The position numbers and the translations under genes were made by a program. Positions 32,475-41,588 of a stretch of 64,000 nucleotides of DNA are shown one piece after another. The DNA is from an uncultured Sterolibacteriaceae bacterium (GTDB lineage Bacteria; Pseudomonadota; Gammaproteobacteria; Burkholderiales; Rhodocyclaceae): the NCBI GenBank assembly GCA_937888595.1, contig CALARK010000011.1, positions 1 to 64,000 on the forward strand, written 5' to 3'. Numbering within the stretch: the first letter of the stretch is position 1; every line of letters starts with the position of its first letter. The notes under the pieces were generated by a model. That model did not search any database. It saw only the letters and a program-made list of their open reading frames with translations, and had not been told where the DNA came from.

Positions 32475-33071
32475 ATGCTGTTCAAAAAGTACACGGACAA
32501 GCTCGTCAACGGCACGGACGAACTCCGCTTCTATCGGATCGTGATCGGCGGGCTGCTGATTGGAATCATCATGCTCGCCAGAACCAACGGCATGTTGGCT
32601 GGCGATGTCAGGACGGTGATTACGCCGCCTGAAATCAAGCGCTCGTTCTGGGTGTCGAGCAACGATGTGTCGCAGGAATATCTTGAGGAAATGGCGTACT
32701 GGTACGCGGGGTTGGCGCTCAACATTACGCCGCAGGGTTCCGAATACCAGCGAACGCTGTTTCTCAAGTACGCCGATCCCGAGGAATCCGGCCGGCTAAC
32801 GGCGGAAGCCAGTGCACGCGCCGAGTTTCTGCGCCGCAATGGCGCGTCCACGGTATTCGCGCCGCGAACCATCGCCGTCGACATGCCGCACAAACGGGTT
32901 GCGCTGACAGGGGTGCTCAGTACCTATGTCGCCGACAAGCGCGCCCCGGATCGCAGCGTCGTCTACATGATCGCCTTCAATTACAGGGACGGAACGCTGT
33001 ATGTATCGGACTTCAAGGAAACCAGCGCACAAGACCCCTTCGGTGATGGCTCCAAACCGTCATCGCACTGA
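32475..33071 (+). CDS. traE: TraE, pilus assembly protein (VirB5/TraE family)
   Basis: 198 aa from MLFKKYTDKLVNG. N-terminal membrane anchor FYRIVIGGLLIGIIML; periplasmic region with ITPPEIKRSFWVSSNDVSQEYLEEMAYWYAGLALNITP, conserved in TraE. Required for pilus assembly. Confidence 0.9.
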   Translation: MLFKKYTDKLVNGTDELRFYRIVIGGLLIGIIMLARTNGMLAGDVRTVITPPEIKRSFWVSSNDVSQEYLEEMAYWYAGLALNITPQGSEYQRTLFLKYADPEESGRLTAEASARAEFLRRNGASTVFAPRTIAVDMPHKRVALTGVLSTYVADKRAPDRSVVYMIAFNYRDGTLYVSDFKETSAQDPFGDGSKPSSH

Positions 33072-33090
33072 GGCGAGAAAGGAAAACATC

Positions 33091-33792
33091 ATGCTTCGCA
33101 AACTCAAGGTCTGGCTGGTTGCCACGCTATGGCTCTGCGCGCTCCCGGCATCTGCCGCCCAGGTGCTTAACGCAAGCGGCGACGAAACGCTTACCGCCGT
33201 GATTACACGTAGCGAACCGACGTTGATCCGGCTGGAAGGACAGCCCATCCGTCGAGTCTTCGGGCAGGAGGATGAGTTCACCGTCAAGCCGGACAAAGAG
33301 TCTGGCACCGTCTATATCCTGCCGACTACGGACAAGGCCACGATCACCTTGTTCGTGGCCGATCACGTTGGCAACACCGTAAAGCTGCTGCTGGCCGTTG
33401 GCGATGGGCCGTCCGATACCATCGTGGTGAAAGGGCTGGCGCCGAGAAAGTTGGCGCGCGAGCGTGCCGCCGGGCGCGATCTGCCCCGCAATCAGGCGCT
33501 CAAGCAAGTGGTTCTTGCGTTGGCGACGGCGACCAGTGCCGGCCTCGAAGCGCGCCAGGTGAATCAGCCCGTGCCGCTCTGGAACGAGGCGAGATTCGTA
33601 CTGACCAGGACAGTCGATACCGGCGATCTGAAAGGCGAGCATTACGCGCTGACGAACGTCAGTCAGCAGCCGATGGTGATTGACGAACGCGAACTGTACC
33701 GGCGCGGCGTGCTGGCGGTATCGGTGGCCAAACCCAATCTGTTGCCGGGAGAAACGACGGCAGTCTATATCGTGACTGAGGTCGAACAATGA
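33091..33792 (+). CDS. traK: TraK, outer-membrane-associated secretin-like protein
   Basis: 233 aa from the ATG after GAAAGGAAAACATC. Signal peptide VWLVATLWLCALPASA, then beta-rich sequence (TAVITRSEPTLIRLEGQPIRRVFG). TraK (VirB9-like) joins TraB and TraV in the envelope-spanning core. Overlaps traB by four bases. Confidence 0.9.
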   Translation: MLRKLKVWLVATLWLCALPASAAQVLNASGDETLTAVITRSEPTLIRLEGQPIRRVFGQEDEFTVKPDKESGTVYILPTTDKATITLFVADHVGNTVKLLLAVGDGPSDTIVVKGLAPRKLARERAAGRDLPRNQALKQVVLALATATSAGLEARQVNQPVPLWNEARFVLTRTVDTGDLKGEHYALTNVSQQPMVIDERELYRRGVLAVSVAKPNLLPGETTAVYIVTEVEQ

Positions 33793-35048
33793 GCGCGAAC
33801 AAGCCATCGTGGCGCGAGCGCATTGGCAACATGACGCCCAAGCAAAAGCAGTATGCCGTGCTCGGCGGGCTGGTCACGCTCATTGCGCTTGTCGTTTTTG
33901 GCAGCACGTCGCTGGTTGAGCGTCAGCCGCCCATGCTGCCGCAAGTATCGAAGCAAGCGCCGAAGGCCAAGAACTTCGCCGTGCCGGGCCAGCAGGTTGA
34001 TCCGCGCGACGTGTGGATGACGCAATCCTCGTCCAAGCTGCAAGCGATGGATGATGTCGTGAAATCGTTGCAGCAGAAGATCGACAGTCTGGAAAAGACC
34101 AAGGCCGAGACGCCAGCGGCAACCGGCGGCGTCAAGGCGCTCCCTGCGGCTGCGTTACCAACTTTCCCGACGATGGCGGAAGTCGAGGCAGCCCGCGCGC
34201 AGGCGGCGCAATCCCAGCAACAACCCGCTCAAGCCCAGCCGGTTCCGCAGCAACTGCCGGAGCCGAAGAAGCCGGGAATCGCCGTGTTTGAAGTCTCGGA
34301 AAAGCCGGTCGAGACGCAGGCCGTTGTGGAGCGCGCGAAGACCTACATTCCGTCCGGCTCTTTCATGCGCTCGATCACCTTGTCCGGCCTCGATGCCCCG
34401 GCCGGAGGTCAAGCGCAGGAAAACCCGCATCCTCTTCTCCTGCGCGTGCAGGACAACGCCTTCCTGCCGAGCCGCTATCGTGCGCGCGTAAAGGAATGTC
34501 ATGTGCTGGTGGCGGGCCATGGCGACATCAATTCCGAGCGCGCCTACATGCGGACGGAAAGTCTCTCGTGCGTGCTCAAGTCGGGCGAAGTTATCGACGT
34601 GCCGGTGAAAGGCTATGTCGTCGGCGAAGACGGCAAGGCCGGCGTGCGCGGGCGCGTGGTCAGCAAGCAAGGCCAGGTGCTTGCCAACGCCCTGCTGACC
34701 GGGATCGTCTCCGGGCTGGGGCAGGGTGTTCAGCAAATGTCGACGACCTACAACACCACGGCCCTGGGAACGGTGGGCACTGTCGATTCCGGCAAGCAGT
34801 TGCAGTCCGGTGTCGGTGCAGGGGTAGGCAAGGCGCTCGACCGCCTTTCGCAGTACTACATCACGCTCGCGGAAAAAATGTTCCCTGTGATCGAAATTGA
34901 CGCGATGCGTGAGGTCGATGTCGTCTTCACGAAGGGAGTCACGCTCGGGTTGGGGGAGGCCGGCGACACGGACGGAGATTACAGCACCATCTGGAAGCGC
35001 GGCCGGGCAGCGCTGCGTCAGCCTCTTAATACGGAAAGGACTAATTGA
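33789..35048 (+). CDS. traB: TraB, core channel protein (VirB10-like)
   Basis: 419 aa. One membrane segment (YAVLGGLVTLIALVVFG), a coiled coil around residue 78-95 (LQAMDDVVKSLQQKIDSLEK), a Pro/Gln-rich stretch (residues 120-160), then the beta-barrel domain with YIPSGSFMRSITLSGLDAP and CHVLVAGHGDINSERAYMR. It spans from inner to outer membrane. TGATG coupling to dsbC. Confidence 0.95.
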   Translation: MSANKPSWRERIGNMTPKQKQYAVLGGLVTLIALVVFGSTSLVERQPPMLPQVSKQAPKAKNFAVPGQQVDPRDVWMTQSSSKLQAMDDVVKSLQQKIDSLEKTKAETPAATGGVKALPAAALPTFPTMAEVEAARAQAAQSQQQPAQAQPVPQQLPEPKKPGIAVFEVSEKPVETQAVVERAKTYIPSGSFMRSITLSGLDAPAGGQAQENPHPLLLRVQDNAFLPSRYRARVKECHVLVAGHGDINSERAYMRTESLSCVLKSGEVIDVPVKGYVVGEDGKAGVRGRVVSKQGQVLANALLTGIVSGLGQGVQQMSTTYNTTALGTVGTVDSGKQLQSGVGAGVGKALDRLSQYYITLAEKMFPVIEIDAMREVDVVFTKGVTLGLGEAGDTDGDYSTIWKRGRAALRQPLNTERTN

Positions 35049-35803
35049 TGAAGAAATACGCAATGATTGCGCTGGCCTGTTTCGCATCCATGGTGCACGC
35101 GCAGCCTGACGTGACGTCCGTGCAGGCGCGGCTCAAGGAACTCTACCCGGCGACCCAGATTACCAGCGTGCGTGCTGCCGAGGTTCCCGGCCTTTACGAA
35201 GTGACGATGCGCAGCAACGTCGCTTATACGGACGCATCGGGACGTTATTTCGTCTTCGGCCGGCTCTTCGACATGCAGGAACAGGTCGACCTGACAGCCG
35301 AACGCCTGGCGGAAGCGAACAAGGTGGATTTCGGCGCGCTTCCGCTCGATGCCGCGATCAAGCGGGTGCATGGCGACGGCACGCGCAAGCTGGCGCTGTT
35401 TTCCGATCCGGATTGCCCGTACTGCAAGCGACTCGAAGAAACGCTGGCGAAGCTCGACAACGTGACGATCTACACCTTCCCGTATCCGCTTGCGCAACTG
35501 CATCCTGACGCCGCGCGCAAGGCGGCGAACATCTGGTGTGCTCCCGACCGCGCAAAGGCATGGGATGAATTCATGATGACCGGCAAGGAAGCTGCGGCGC
35601 GCGACTGCAAGCATCCGCTGGATCGCATTGCGGCGCTTGGTCAGGCGCTTGGCGTCAACGGCACGCCAACGATGTTCACGGCCGATGGACGCCGGGTGTC
35701 CGGCGCCGTTCCGCTCGACCAGATTGAGCGGGCATTGCAGGGCGCGGAAGGCCGGGCGGGCGCTGCGATGAAGGTTGTGCAGCCGGTCGCGGGAGGTAAC
35801 TGA
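35048..35803 (+). CDS. dsbC: DsbC-like periplasmic thiol-disulfide isomerase
   Basis: 251 aa, start at the ATG overlapping the traB stop, with AAAGGA upstream. Signal peptide MIALACFASMVHA. N-terminal dimerisation region, then thioredoxin fold with active site DPDCPYCKRL near residue 122 and cis-Pro VNGTPTMF. Assists folding of Cys-rich Tra proteins such as TraU and TraN. Confidence 0.95.
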   Translation: MKKYAMIALACFASMVHAQPDVTSVQARLKELYPATQITSVRAAEVPGLYEVTMRSNVAYTDASGRYFVFGRLFDMQEQVDLTAERLAEANKVDFGALPLDAAIKRVHGDGTRKLALFSDPDCPYCKRLEETLAKLDNVTIYTFPYPLAQLHPDAARKAANIWCAPDRAKAWDEFMMTGKEAAARDCKHPLDRIAALGQALGVNGTPTMFTADGRRVSGAVPLDQIERALQGAEGRAGAAMKVVQPVAGGN

Positions 35804-35804
35804 C

Positions 35805-36368
35805 ATGCGCACATGGTCATTGATGGTTGCGCCCCTGCTGTTGGCGGGCTGCGTCAATATGTCCGGACTGTCCGGGGAGTCGTCCTTTGCCTGCAAAGCG
35901 CCGGACGGTGTGACGTGCGCTTCGCTGTCCGGCGTCTACGCCAACGTCGTCGCCGGCAATACGCCGAGGAAGGCCAAGTCGGGCGAAGCGGCTGAAACGT
36001 CCGGCGCAACTGCGCAAGGCAAAGGGACGGGGATCATGGGGTATGCGCCCTCGTCCGGCGAGCCGATCCGTTCGCCGCAACAAGTCCTGCGCGTCTGGAT
36101 AGCGCCATGGGAGGATACGGACGGCGACCTGCACGACCAGTCCTACACCTACGTCGTTGTGCGCGAATCGGAGTGGCTGATCGAATACAACCGTCATCGC
36201 ATTGCGGAGCGGTTCCGGCCGACCGTCGCACAACCGGCCCAGGGTGGCGCCGGGGCGTCGAAGGCGCCGGCTAAGAGCGCGCCGCAAACGTCGGGCGCGT
36301 CCAATGGAGCGCCGGCCGGACAGATCGTTCCGCCGTCACGCATACCGCTGTCGGGTGAGGATAAGTAA
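35805..36368 (+). CDS. traV: TraV, outer membrane lipoprotein of the core complex
   Basis: 187 aa from MRTWSLMVAPLLLAGC, lipobox LAGC at residue 15; ribosome binding site GGGAGG. A TraV-like block CKAPDGVTCASLSGVYANV follows, and the end is Pro/Ala/Gly-rich. Anchors the core channel in the outer membrane. Confidence 0.9.
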   Translation: MRTWSLMVAPLLLAGCVNMSGLSGESSFACKAPDGVTCASLSGVYANVVAGNTPRKAKSGEAAETSGATAQGKGTGIMGYAPSSGEPIRSPQQVLRVWIAPWEDTDGDLHDQSYTYVVVRESEWLIEYNRHRIAERFRPTVAQPAQGGAGASKAPAKSAPQTSGASNGAPAGQIVPPSRIPLSGEDK

Positions 36369-36371
36369 GCC

Positions 36372-38981
36372 ATGGGCGCTGCTTTGCTGGATGCCGTCAA
36401 GTCGGTCTTTGTGGGTGAGCGATACGCGCCGGCCGACGTGGTGCAACGTAACCTGATGCAGCAGATTTGCACGATCCCGCGTCTGACGGCGATCCTTCCG
36501 TATCTCGGATGGCTCGAAGACGTGAATCTCTTCGTGCTCGACCAGGGAGGCTTTGCGGACAAGGATGACTTGTCGCTTTCGTTTGCCATCGAGGTTCAAC
36601 CGCAAACCGGCGCCTCCGAGGATATGGAGCGGGTGCTGGCCAGCCTGTTCATGTACTGTCCGACCGATACGGGCATTCAGATCAGCCTCTATGCCTCGCC
36701 GCACATCCTGCCAACGCTGGTCCGTCAGGCCAGCATGCTTCCGGTCGACGATGGGAATGAGCTTTTGGACGTGAATATCGGCTGGAACGACAAGCGCAAC
36801 AAGAACGTCTATCGTGTCATGGCGCGCGAACGCATCGACCTTTACATGAAGGGCTGCGCCTCGTCGCTTTGGGCGCACGAAAGCTATCTGCTGCGAGACT
36901 TCCGCTGTGTGATTTCCGTCACGATGCCGCTCACGCCGGAGAAACCTGCCGACATTGAAGAGGCGATTCGCATCCGTGAGAGTTGCCATGCAACGTTACG
37001 GTCGGCGCATTTACCCGGCCGGGACTGGCGTCCTGACGATCTGCTGAATTTCGCGGCCGACTTCTTCGATGTCGAACGCGCTCTGGGGCACCAGAAAGTC
37101 GACCTGCTGGAATACGACCCCCAGCGGCCGATGCGGTCGCAACTGTCGAATCCGGAGATTGCATCCGCTGTTGCGGATTCCTGCATCAAATCGAAGAAGG
37201 CAGGCAGTCAGGTGGAAAGCGCGCTGCAATGCTTCTCCGTCAAGACCTATCCGAAGTATTACCGGCTGTCCAACATGGGCGCGGTGATCGGCGATTACTT
37301 CCAGATGGCGCTGTCGATTCCATGCCCATTCCTTGTCACGATGGGAGCTAAGGTTATCGACTACGAAACCTCGCGCACCAAGGCCAACATGAAGGCCGCG
37401 CGGGCGACCCAGGGCGCGCAATCCAAGATGGCGGTGTTGCAGCCCGACTTGCAGGATCGCAAGCGCGATTGGGACATGATGCTGCGCGCCTACGAGAACG
37501 GCCGCAACGCCATCAAGATGTACCATCAGATCGTGCTGCTCTCGCGCTACAGCGATGCAGCCAAGTGCGAGCACTCGATCCGCGCCGTGTGGCGGGCGCG
37601 TGGCTACGATCTGGCGAAGGATTCGTATCTCCAGCACCAGGCGCTCATTGCCGCGCTCCCCTGCACGCTGACGCCGGCCCTGCAAGCCGATCTGGATAGC
37701 TTTGGCCGCATCGGGTTAAAGAACGCCGACAATGCTGTGATGACCTCGCCGCTACTGGCGGAATGGAAGGGCACCAGAACGCCGGTAATGACGCTGTTTG
37801 GCCGGCGTGGGCAGATCATGACGTTCGATCTGTTCGACAACACGGCGGGCAACTACAATTTTGCCGTTGCCGCGCTTTCCGGCGCCGGGAAGTCGGTGTT
37901 CACCAACGAAGTGGTGTACCGCTATCGCGGTGCCGGCGCGAAGGTGTGGATCATCGACGTAGGCGGCTCCTACAAGAAAATCTGCGAGCGCTTCGATGGG
38001 GAGTTCATCGAATTCTCCGAGAGGAACGCGATCTGCATCAACCCGTTCTCGATGGTCAATGACTTCAACGAGGACATGGAGATTCTGCATCCGCTGATCG
38101 CCCAGATGGCAGCGCCGCGCGTGCCGCTCGACAACTACGCATACTCCGCGCTTGGATCGGCGATTCGTCGCGTCTGGGAAAAAAAGCAGCACGCGGCGAC
38201 GATTACCGACGTGTACGATCTGCTGCGCTCCGGACGCCTCGATGACGACTCCGAGCACGAGCGCGATCTGACGCGCCTCGCGGTGGCTCTGGAGCCTTAC
38301 ACGAAGCACGGCGTCTACGCGCGGTATTTCGAGGGCGACGCGACCATCCAGTTTCAGAAAGACCTGGTGGTGCTCGAACTGGAAGAACTCAAGAGCAAGA
38401 AGGATTTGCAGGCCGTCGTCCTGCAACTGATGATGTACAAGATCACGCAGGAAATGTACCTCGACCGCAAGCGCAACAACCGCGAGCGACGCATGATCTG
38501 CATCATCGACGAAGCGTGGGATTTGATGAGCAACGGTTCGACGAGCGAGGGCTTCATCGAAACCGGCTATCGGCGCGCGCGAAAGTACGGCGGCGCCTTC
38601 GGCACCATTACGCAATCCGTTGAGGACTACTACAAGAGCGAGGCGACAAAGGCGGCGATCAACAACGCCGACTGGCTGTTCTTGTTGCGCCAGAAGCCCG
38701 AATCAATCGAGCGCCTTGGCAAGGAAGGCAAGCTCACCATCGACGAATTCACGAAGCGCCAACTCACCAGCGTGTCGACGCAGCATGGGATGTATTCCGA
38801 AATCTATGTGCATAGCCCGCTTGGCTCTGGCGTCGGGCGCCTGATTCTCGATCCGTTCTCGCTGTTGCTGTATTCGACGCAACCGGAAGATTTCGTGGCG
38901 ATCAAGCGCCTTACCGACAGCGGCATGTCGATCAATGACGCCATCAACACCCTGCTCAAGCAACGAGGTCATCGCAAATGA
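36372..38981 (+). CDS. traC: TraC, ATPase of pilus assembly (VirB4 family)
   Basis: 869 aa. Walker A ALSGAGKSVF near residue 503, Walker B MICIIDEAWDLM near 707, preceded by the IDVGGSYKKICE motif and followed by GTITQSVEDYY. Full family length. Cytoplasmic, membrane-associated energy source for the secretion system. Confidence 0.97.
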   Translation: MGAALLDAVKSVFVGERYAPADVVQRNLMQQICTIPRLTAILPYLGWLEDVNLFVLDQGGFADKDDLSLSFAIEVQPQTGASEDMERVLASLFMYCPTDTGIQISLYASPHILPTLVRQASMLPVDDGNELLDVNIGWNDKRNKNVYRVMARERIDLYMKGCASSLWAHESYLLRDFRCVISVTMPLTPEKPADIEEAIRIRESCHATLRSAHLPGRDWRPDDLLNFAADFFDVERALGHQKVDLLEYDPQRPMRSQLSNPEIASAVADSCIKSKKAGSQVESALQCFSVKTYPKYYRLSNMGAVIGDYFQMALSIPCPFLVTMGAKVIDYETSRTKANMKAARATQGAQSKMAVLQPDLQDRKRDWDMMLRAYENGRNAIKMYHQIVLLSRYSDAAKCEHSIRAVWRARGYDLAKDSYLQHQALIAALPCTLTPALQADLDSFGRIGLKNADNAVMTSPLLAEWKGTRTPVMTLFGRRGQIMTFDLFDNTAGNYNFAVAALSGAGKSVFTNEVVYRYRGAGAKVWIIDVGGSYKKICERFDGEFIEFSERNAICINPFSMVNDFNEDMEILHPLIAQMAAPRVPLDNYAYSALGSAIRRVWEKKQHAATITDVYDLLRSGRLDDDSEHERDLTRLAVALEPYTKHGVYARYFEGDATIQFQKDLVVLELEELKSKKDLQAVVLQLMMYKITQEMYLDRKRNNRERRMICIIDEAWDLMSNGSTSEGFIETGYRRARKYGGAFGTITQSVEDYYKSEATKAAINNADWLFLLRQKPESIERLGKEGKLTIDEFTKRQLTSVSTQHGMYSEIYVHSPLGSGVGRLILDPFSLLLYSTQPEDFVAIKRLTDSGMSINDAINTLLKQRGHRK

Positions 38982-39346
38982 AGCTGCTCGACATCACCAT
39001 CGCCGTTCTTCTTTCGGTTGCGCTCTCCGTGGGCGCGTGCATCTATTGGACAAAGCACCATACGCCGCGCTTCGTCAAGGTTGATCTGCTCACGCTTTTC
39101 GAGGAACAAAAGGCCGATCTGGAGAAGGCGATCAAGCCCGGCATGACGAAAGACGAGCAGGACAAGCTGTTCGAGGCCGCGACGGCGCAGATGACGCGCA
39201 TGGACGCCGCGCTTGCGCAACTCACCGCCGAATGTGATTGCGCGATCCTGAACGCAGCGGCTATCGCCAAGCTGCCGGAAGGGTCGGATGCGGGCGTGCC
39301 GGACATGACGGGGCGAGTGCGTGCGCTTCTGGCCGGGTTGCAGTAG
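38978..39346 (+). CDS. trbI: TrbI-like F-type protein
   Basis: 122 aa. N-terminal membrane anchor ITIAVLLSVALSVGACIYW; then KVDLLTLFEEQKADLEKAI and a helix ending ECDCAILNAAAIAKLPEG, the plan of F-type TrbI (VxFD...ViIl..AV). Gene order after traC matches F and relatives. Overlaps traC by four bases. Confidence 0.75.
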   Translation: MKLLDITIAVLLSVALSVGACIYWTKHHTPRFVKVDLLTLFEEQKADLEKAIKPGMTKDEQDKLFEAATAQMTRMDAALAQLTAECDCAILNAAAIAKLPEGSDAGVPDMTGRVRALLAGLQ

Positions 39347-39353
39347 TCGCATC

Positions 39354-40148
39354 ATGCGTTGGGCCAACATCCTGCGGTTTTTCGTGGCTAGCCTGTTCGC
39401 GCAAGTCGCGCAGGCGTCGGGAATCGACTACAACTCGGCGTGGCACTGCGACGGAACGGCGCGGTTCTCGTGGTACTGCGATGAGGCGCCGCCAGCAAAA
39501 GCGGCGGAAGAAGCGGGAGTGCGCCAGAAACCGCTAACCCGTGAAGAAGAGGCTATCGAACGTCTCGCCGCATGGCGCAAGGAACTTGAAGGCAAGCGCG
39601 CCTTGTCCATCATCGAAAAGACGCCGGAGAGTGTCAAAGCCTACATCGAGGCGCAGGAACGGATGATGCAAAACTCATCCGAGTATTCCGACGTGTGGCG
39701 TCGCGTGATCTGGCAAAACCCCGACCTGAACTACGAACTCAAGCGGCCGGCGAACAATGCCGCCATCGACAGCTACAACACGGCGCGCACGGCCGTTGAG
39801 CGAAAGACGCTGGACGCGATCAACAAGGAATGGGGAATCTTCTTCTTCTTCCGGTCGGACTGCCAATACTGCCATCGCATGGCGGGAACGCTCAAATATC
39901 TGTCCGAGCAATACGGCATCGCTGTCTTTCCGATCAGCGGCGACGGCGGCGGTATCAAGGAATATCCGAAGCCCCAGCGAGACAACGGGCTGGCCGACAT
40001 GCTGGGGATCAAGGCCGTGCCGACGCTCGTTCTCGGGAACGTGAAGAACCGCCAAATGATTCCGCTGGCGTCCGGGCTGGTATCCGCCCAGGACGTGATT
40101 GAGCGTATCTACATCCTGACCAGCACGCGGCCAGGCGAACTCTATTGA
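39354..40148 (+). CDS. traF: TraF (F-type), thioredoxin-like periplasmic protein
   Basis: 264 aa. Signal sequence ILRFFVASLFAQVAQA. Helical middle, then thioredoxin-fold part FFFFRSDCQYCHRMAGTLKYLSEQYGIAV near residue 163, with an intact CxxC, and VPTLVLGNV near the end. F-type TraF usually lacks a functional CxxC; here CQYC is present, as in TrbB, so it may be an active oxidoreductase. Confidence 0.9.
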   Translation: MRWANILRFFVASLFAQVAQASGIDYNSAWHCDGTARFSWYCDEAPPAKAAEEAGVRQKPLTREEEAIERLAAWRKELEGKRALSIIEKTPESVKAYIEAQERMMQNSSEYSDVWRRVIWQNPDLNYELKRPANNAAIDSYNTARTAVERKTLDAINKEWGIFFFFRSDCQYCHRMAGTLKYLSEQYGIAVFPISGDGGGIKEYPKPQRDNGLADMLGIKAVPTLVLGNVKNRQMIPLASGLVSAQDVIERIYILTSTRPGELY

Positions 40149-40156
40149 CAGGGGCA

Positions 40157-41575
40157 ATGATGATGGGCAAGCGCATCATGGCTTTTGCGGTGTCTATCGC
40201 GCTCGTTTCGACTGCGCAGGCGTCCGTGCAAAGCGAAATGCAGAGTTGGTTCAACGATCTGGGCAGCATGGGGAACGTCACGACGCCGCAGGTTATTCAG
40301 GGGCAGACGCAAACCGTCTACACCGGGGGCAGCCTCTACATGCGCTCCCCCGTGAGAAATTACCAGTTGGGATCGTTCCAGCCGCCGAGCGTGCGCGGCG
40401 GATGTGGCGGCATCGATGTCTTCGCCGGATCGTTCTCGTTCATCAGTTCCGAGAATCTGACGGCGCTGATGCGGAACATCGCCAACAACGCCATCGGCTA
40501 CGCCTTCATGGCGGCGATCAAGAGCATCGATCCCATGCTCGGCGACATCATGCAATACCTGCAAGATCAGGCGTCGAAGATCAACAACATGAACCTCAAT
40601 TCTTGCCAGATGGCAGAGGGGATCGTGACTGCCGCCGCAGATGCGCTCACCGACAAGAAAGAGCAATCGAACGCGCAGGGCACCGGCTCGACGCTTTCCA
40701 ATCTGTGGTCCGACAGCTTCATGAGCTTTGATACCTGGCGCAAGGATAAGAACGCCAAGAAGCAAGCGCGCGAGCAGGCTGCGAATGCGGATGCCGGACT
40801 CAAGGAAATGTTGCAAGGCGGGAATCTGGTCTGGCGTGCGCTGGGCAAAACGAACGTTCCCGACGAACTCAAGGAATTGATGATGAGCCTGATCGGCACC
40901 ATCATCATTACACCGCCCGCCGATCCGGATGGCGGGAATGCCAACTCTGCGACTTGGGACTCCAGAACGGGATCGGGAATCGGATTCAAGGATTTCATCG
41001 GCGATCCGACCGTTCAGACCCATCGGCTTGCGCTGCTCAAGTGCGACGATTTAGCCGATTGCAAGAATCCGGCGATAGTCTCGAACCAACCAACCGAATC
41101 GTTCGCCTGGCGCGTCAATCAGGTCTTGATTAAGGCCATTGCCGCAATCAGGTCACGCACGCCGCAGGCGTTTACCGAGCTTGATAGCGCAGTGTTCACG
41201 AGCACGGCTGTTCCGGTATGGCGGCTGGCTGCCATATCGGCAACCGGGGGTAATGACAAGTTCATCCAGAACTACTCGCGCGCCATCGCCATCGAGTTGG
41301 CGAATAGCTGGTTCAAGAACACCATCAAGACGCTCGAAGCGGCACTGGCGAAGGGTGGCGGCGGCGGTATGGGCGCGGATGCCGTCAAGGCGATAGAAGG
41401 CATTCGCAGCCAGATCGCGGCTGCGCGCCAGCTTGCCGCTGCGGAATACATGGCCGAATACCAGAAAGCGGCATCGATGATCGAGATGCAGCGCGCGACG
41501 CAATGGATGCACGAAACGATGATGCGTTCGATGCCCACGGATTTGCAGCGCTCCATGCTCACCTTTAACCGATAG
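40157..41575 (+). CDS. traH: TraH, pilus assembly/mating-pair protein
   Basis: About 472 aa. Three consecutive ATGs follow AGGGGCA; the third (40163) has the best spacing. Signal peptide AFAVSIALVSTAQA. TraH blocks: YTGGSLYMRSPVRNYQLGSFQPPSVRGGCGGIDVFAGSFSF, then AVFTSTAVPVWRLAAIS. Periplasmic/outer membrane component. Confidence 0.95.
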   Translation: MMMGKRIMAFAVSIALVSTAQASVQSEMQSWFNDLGSMGNVTTPQVIQGQTQTVYTGGSLYMRSPVRNYQLGSFQPPSVRGGCGGIDVFAGSFSFISSENLTALMRNIANNAIGYAFMAAIKSIDPMLGDIMQYLQDQASKINNMNLNSCQMAEGIVTAAADALTDKKEQSNAQGTGSTLSNLWSDSFMSFDTWRKDKNAKKQAREQAANADAGLKEMLQGGNLVWRALGKTNVPDELKELMMSLIGTIIITPPADPDGGNANSATWDSRTGSGIGFKDFIGDPTVQTHRLALLKCDDLADCKNPAIVSNQPTESFAWRVNQVLIKAIAAIRSRTPQAFTELDSAVFTSTAVPVWRLAAISATGGNDKFIQNYSRAIAIELANSWFKNTIKTLEAALAKGGGGGMGADAVKAIEGIRSQIAAARQLAAAEYMAEYQKAASMIEMQRATQWMHETMMRSMPTDLQRSMLTFNR

Positions 41576-41588
41576 GCGAGGAACAACC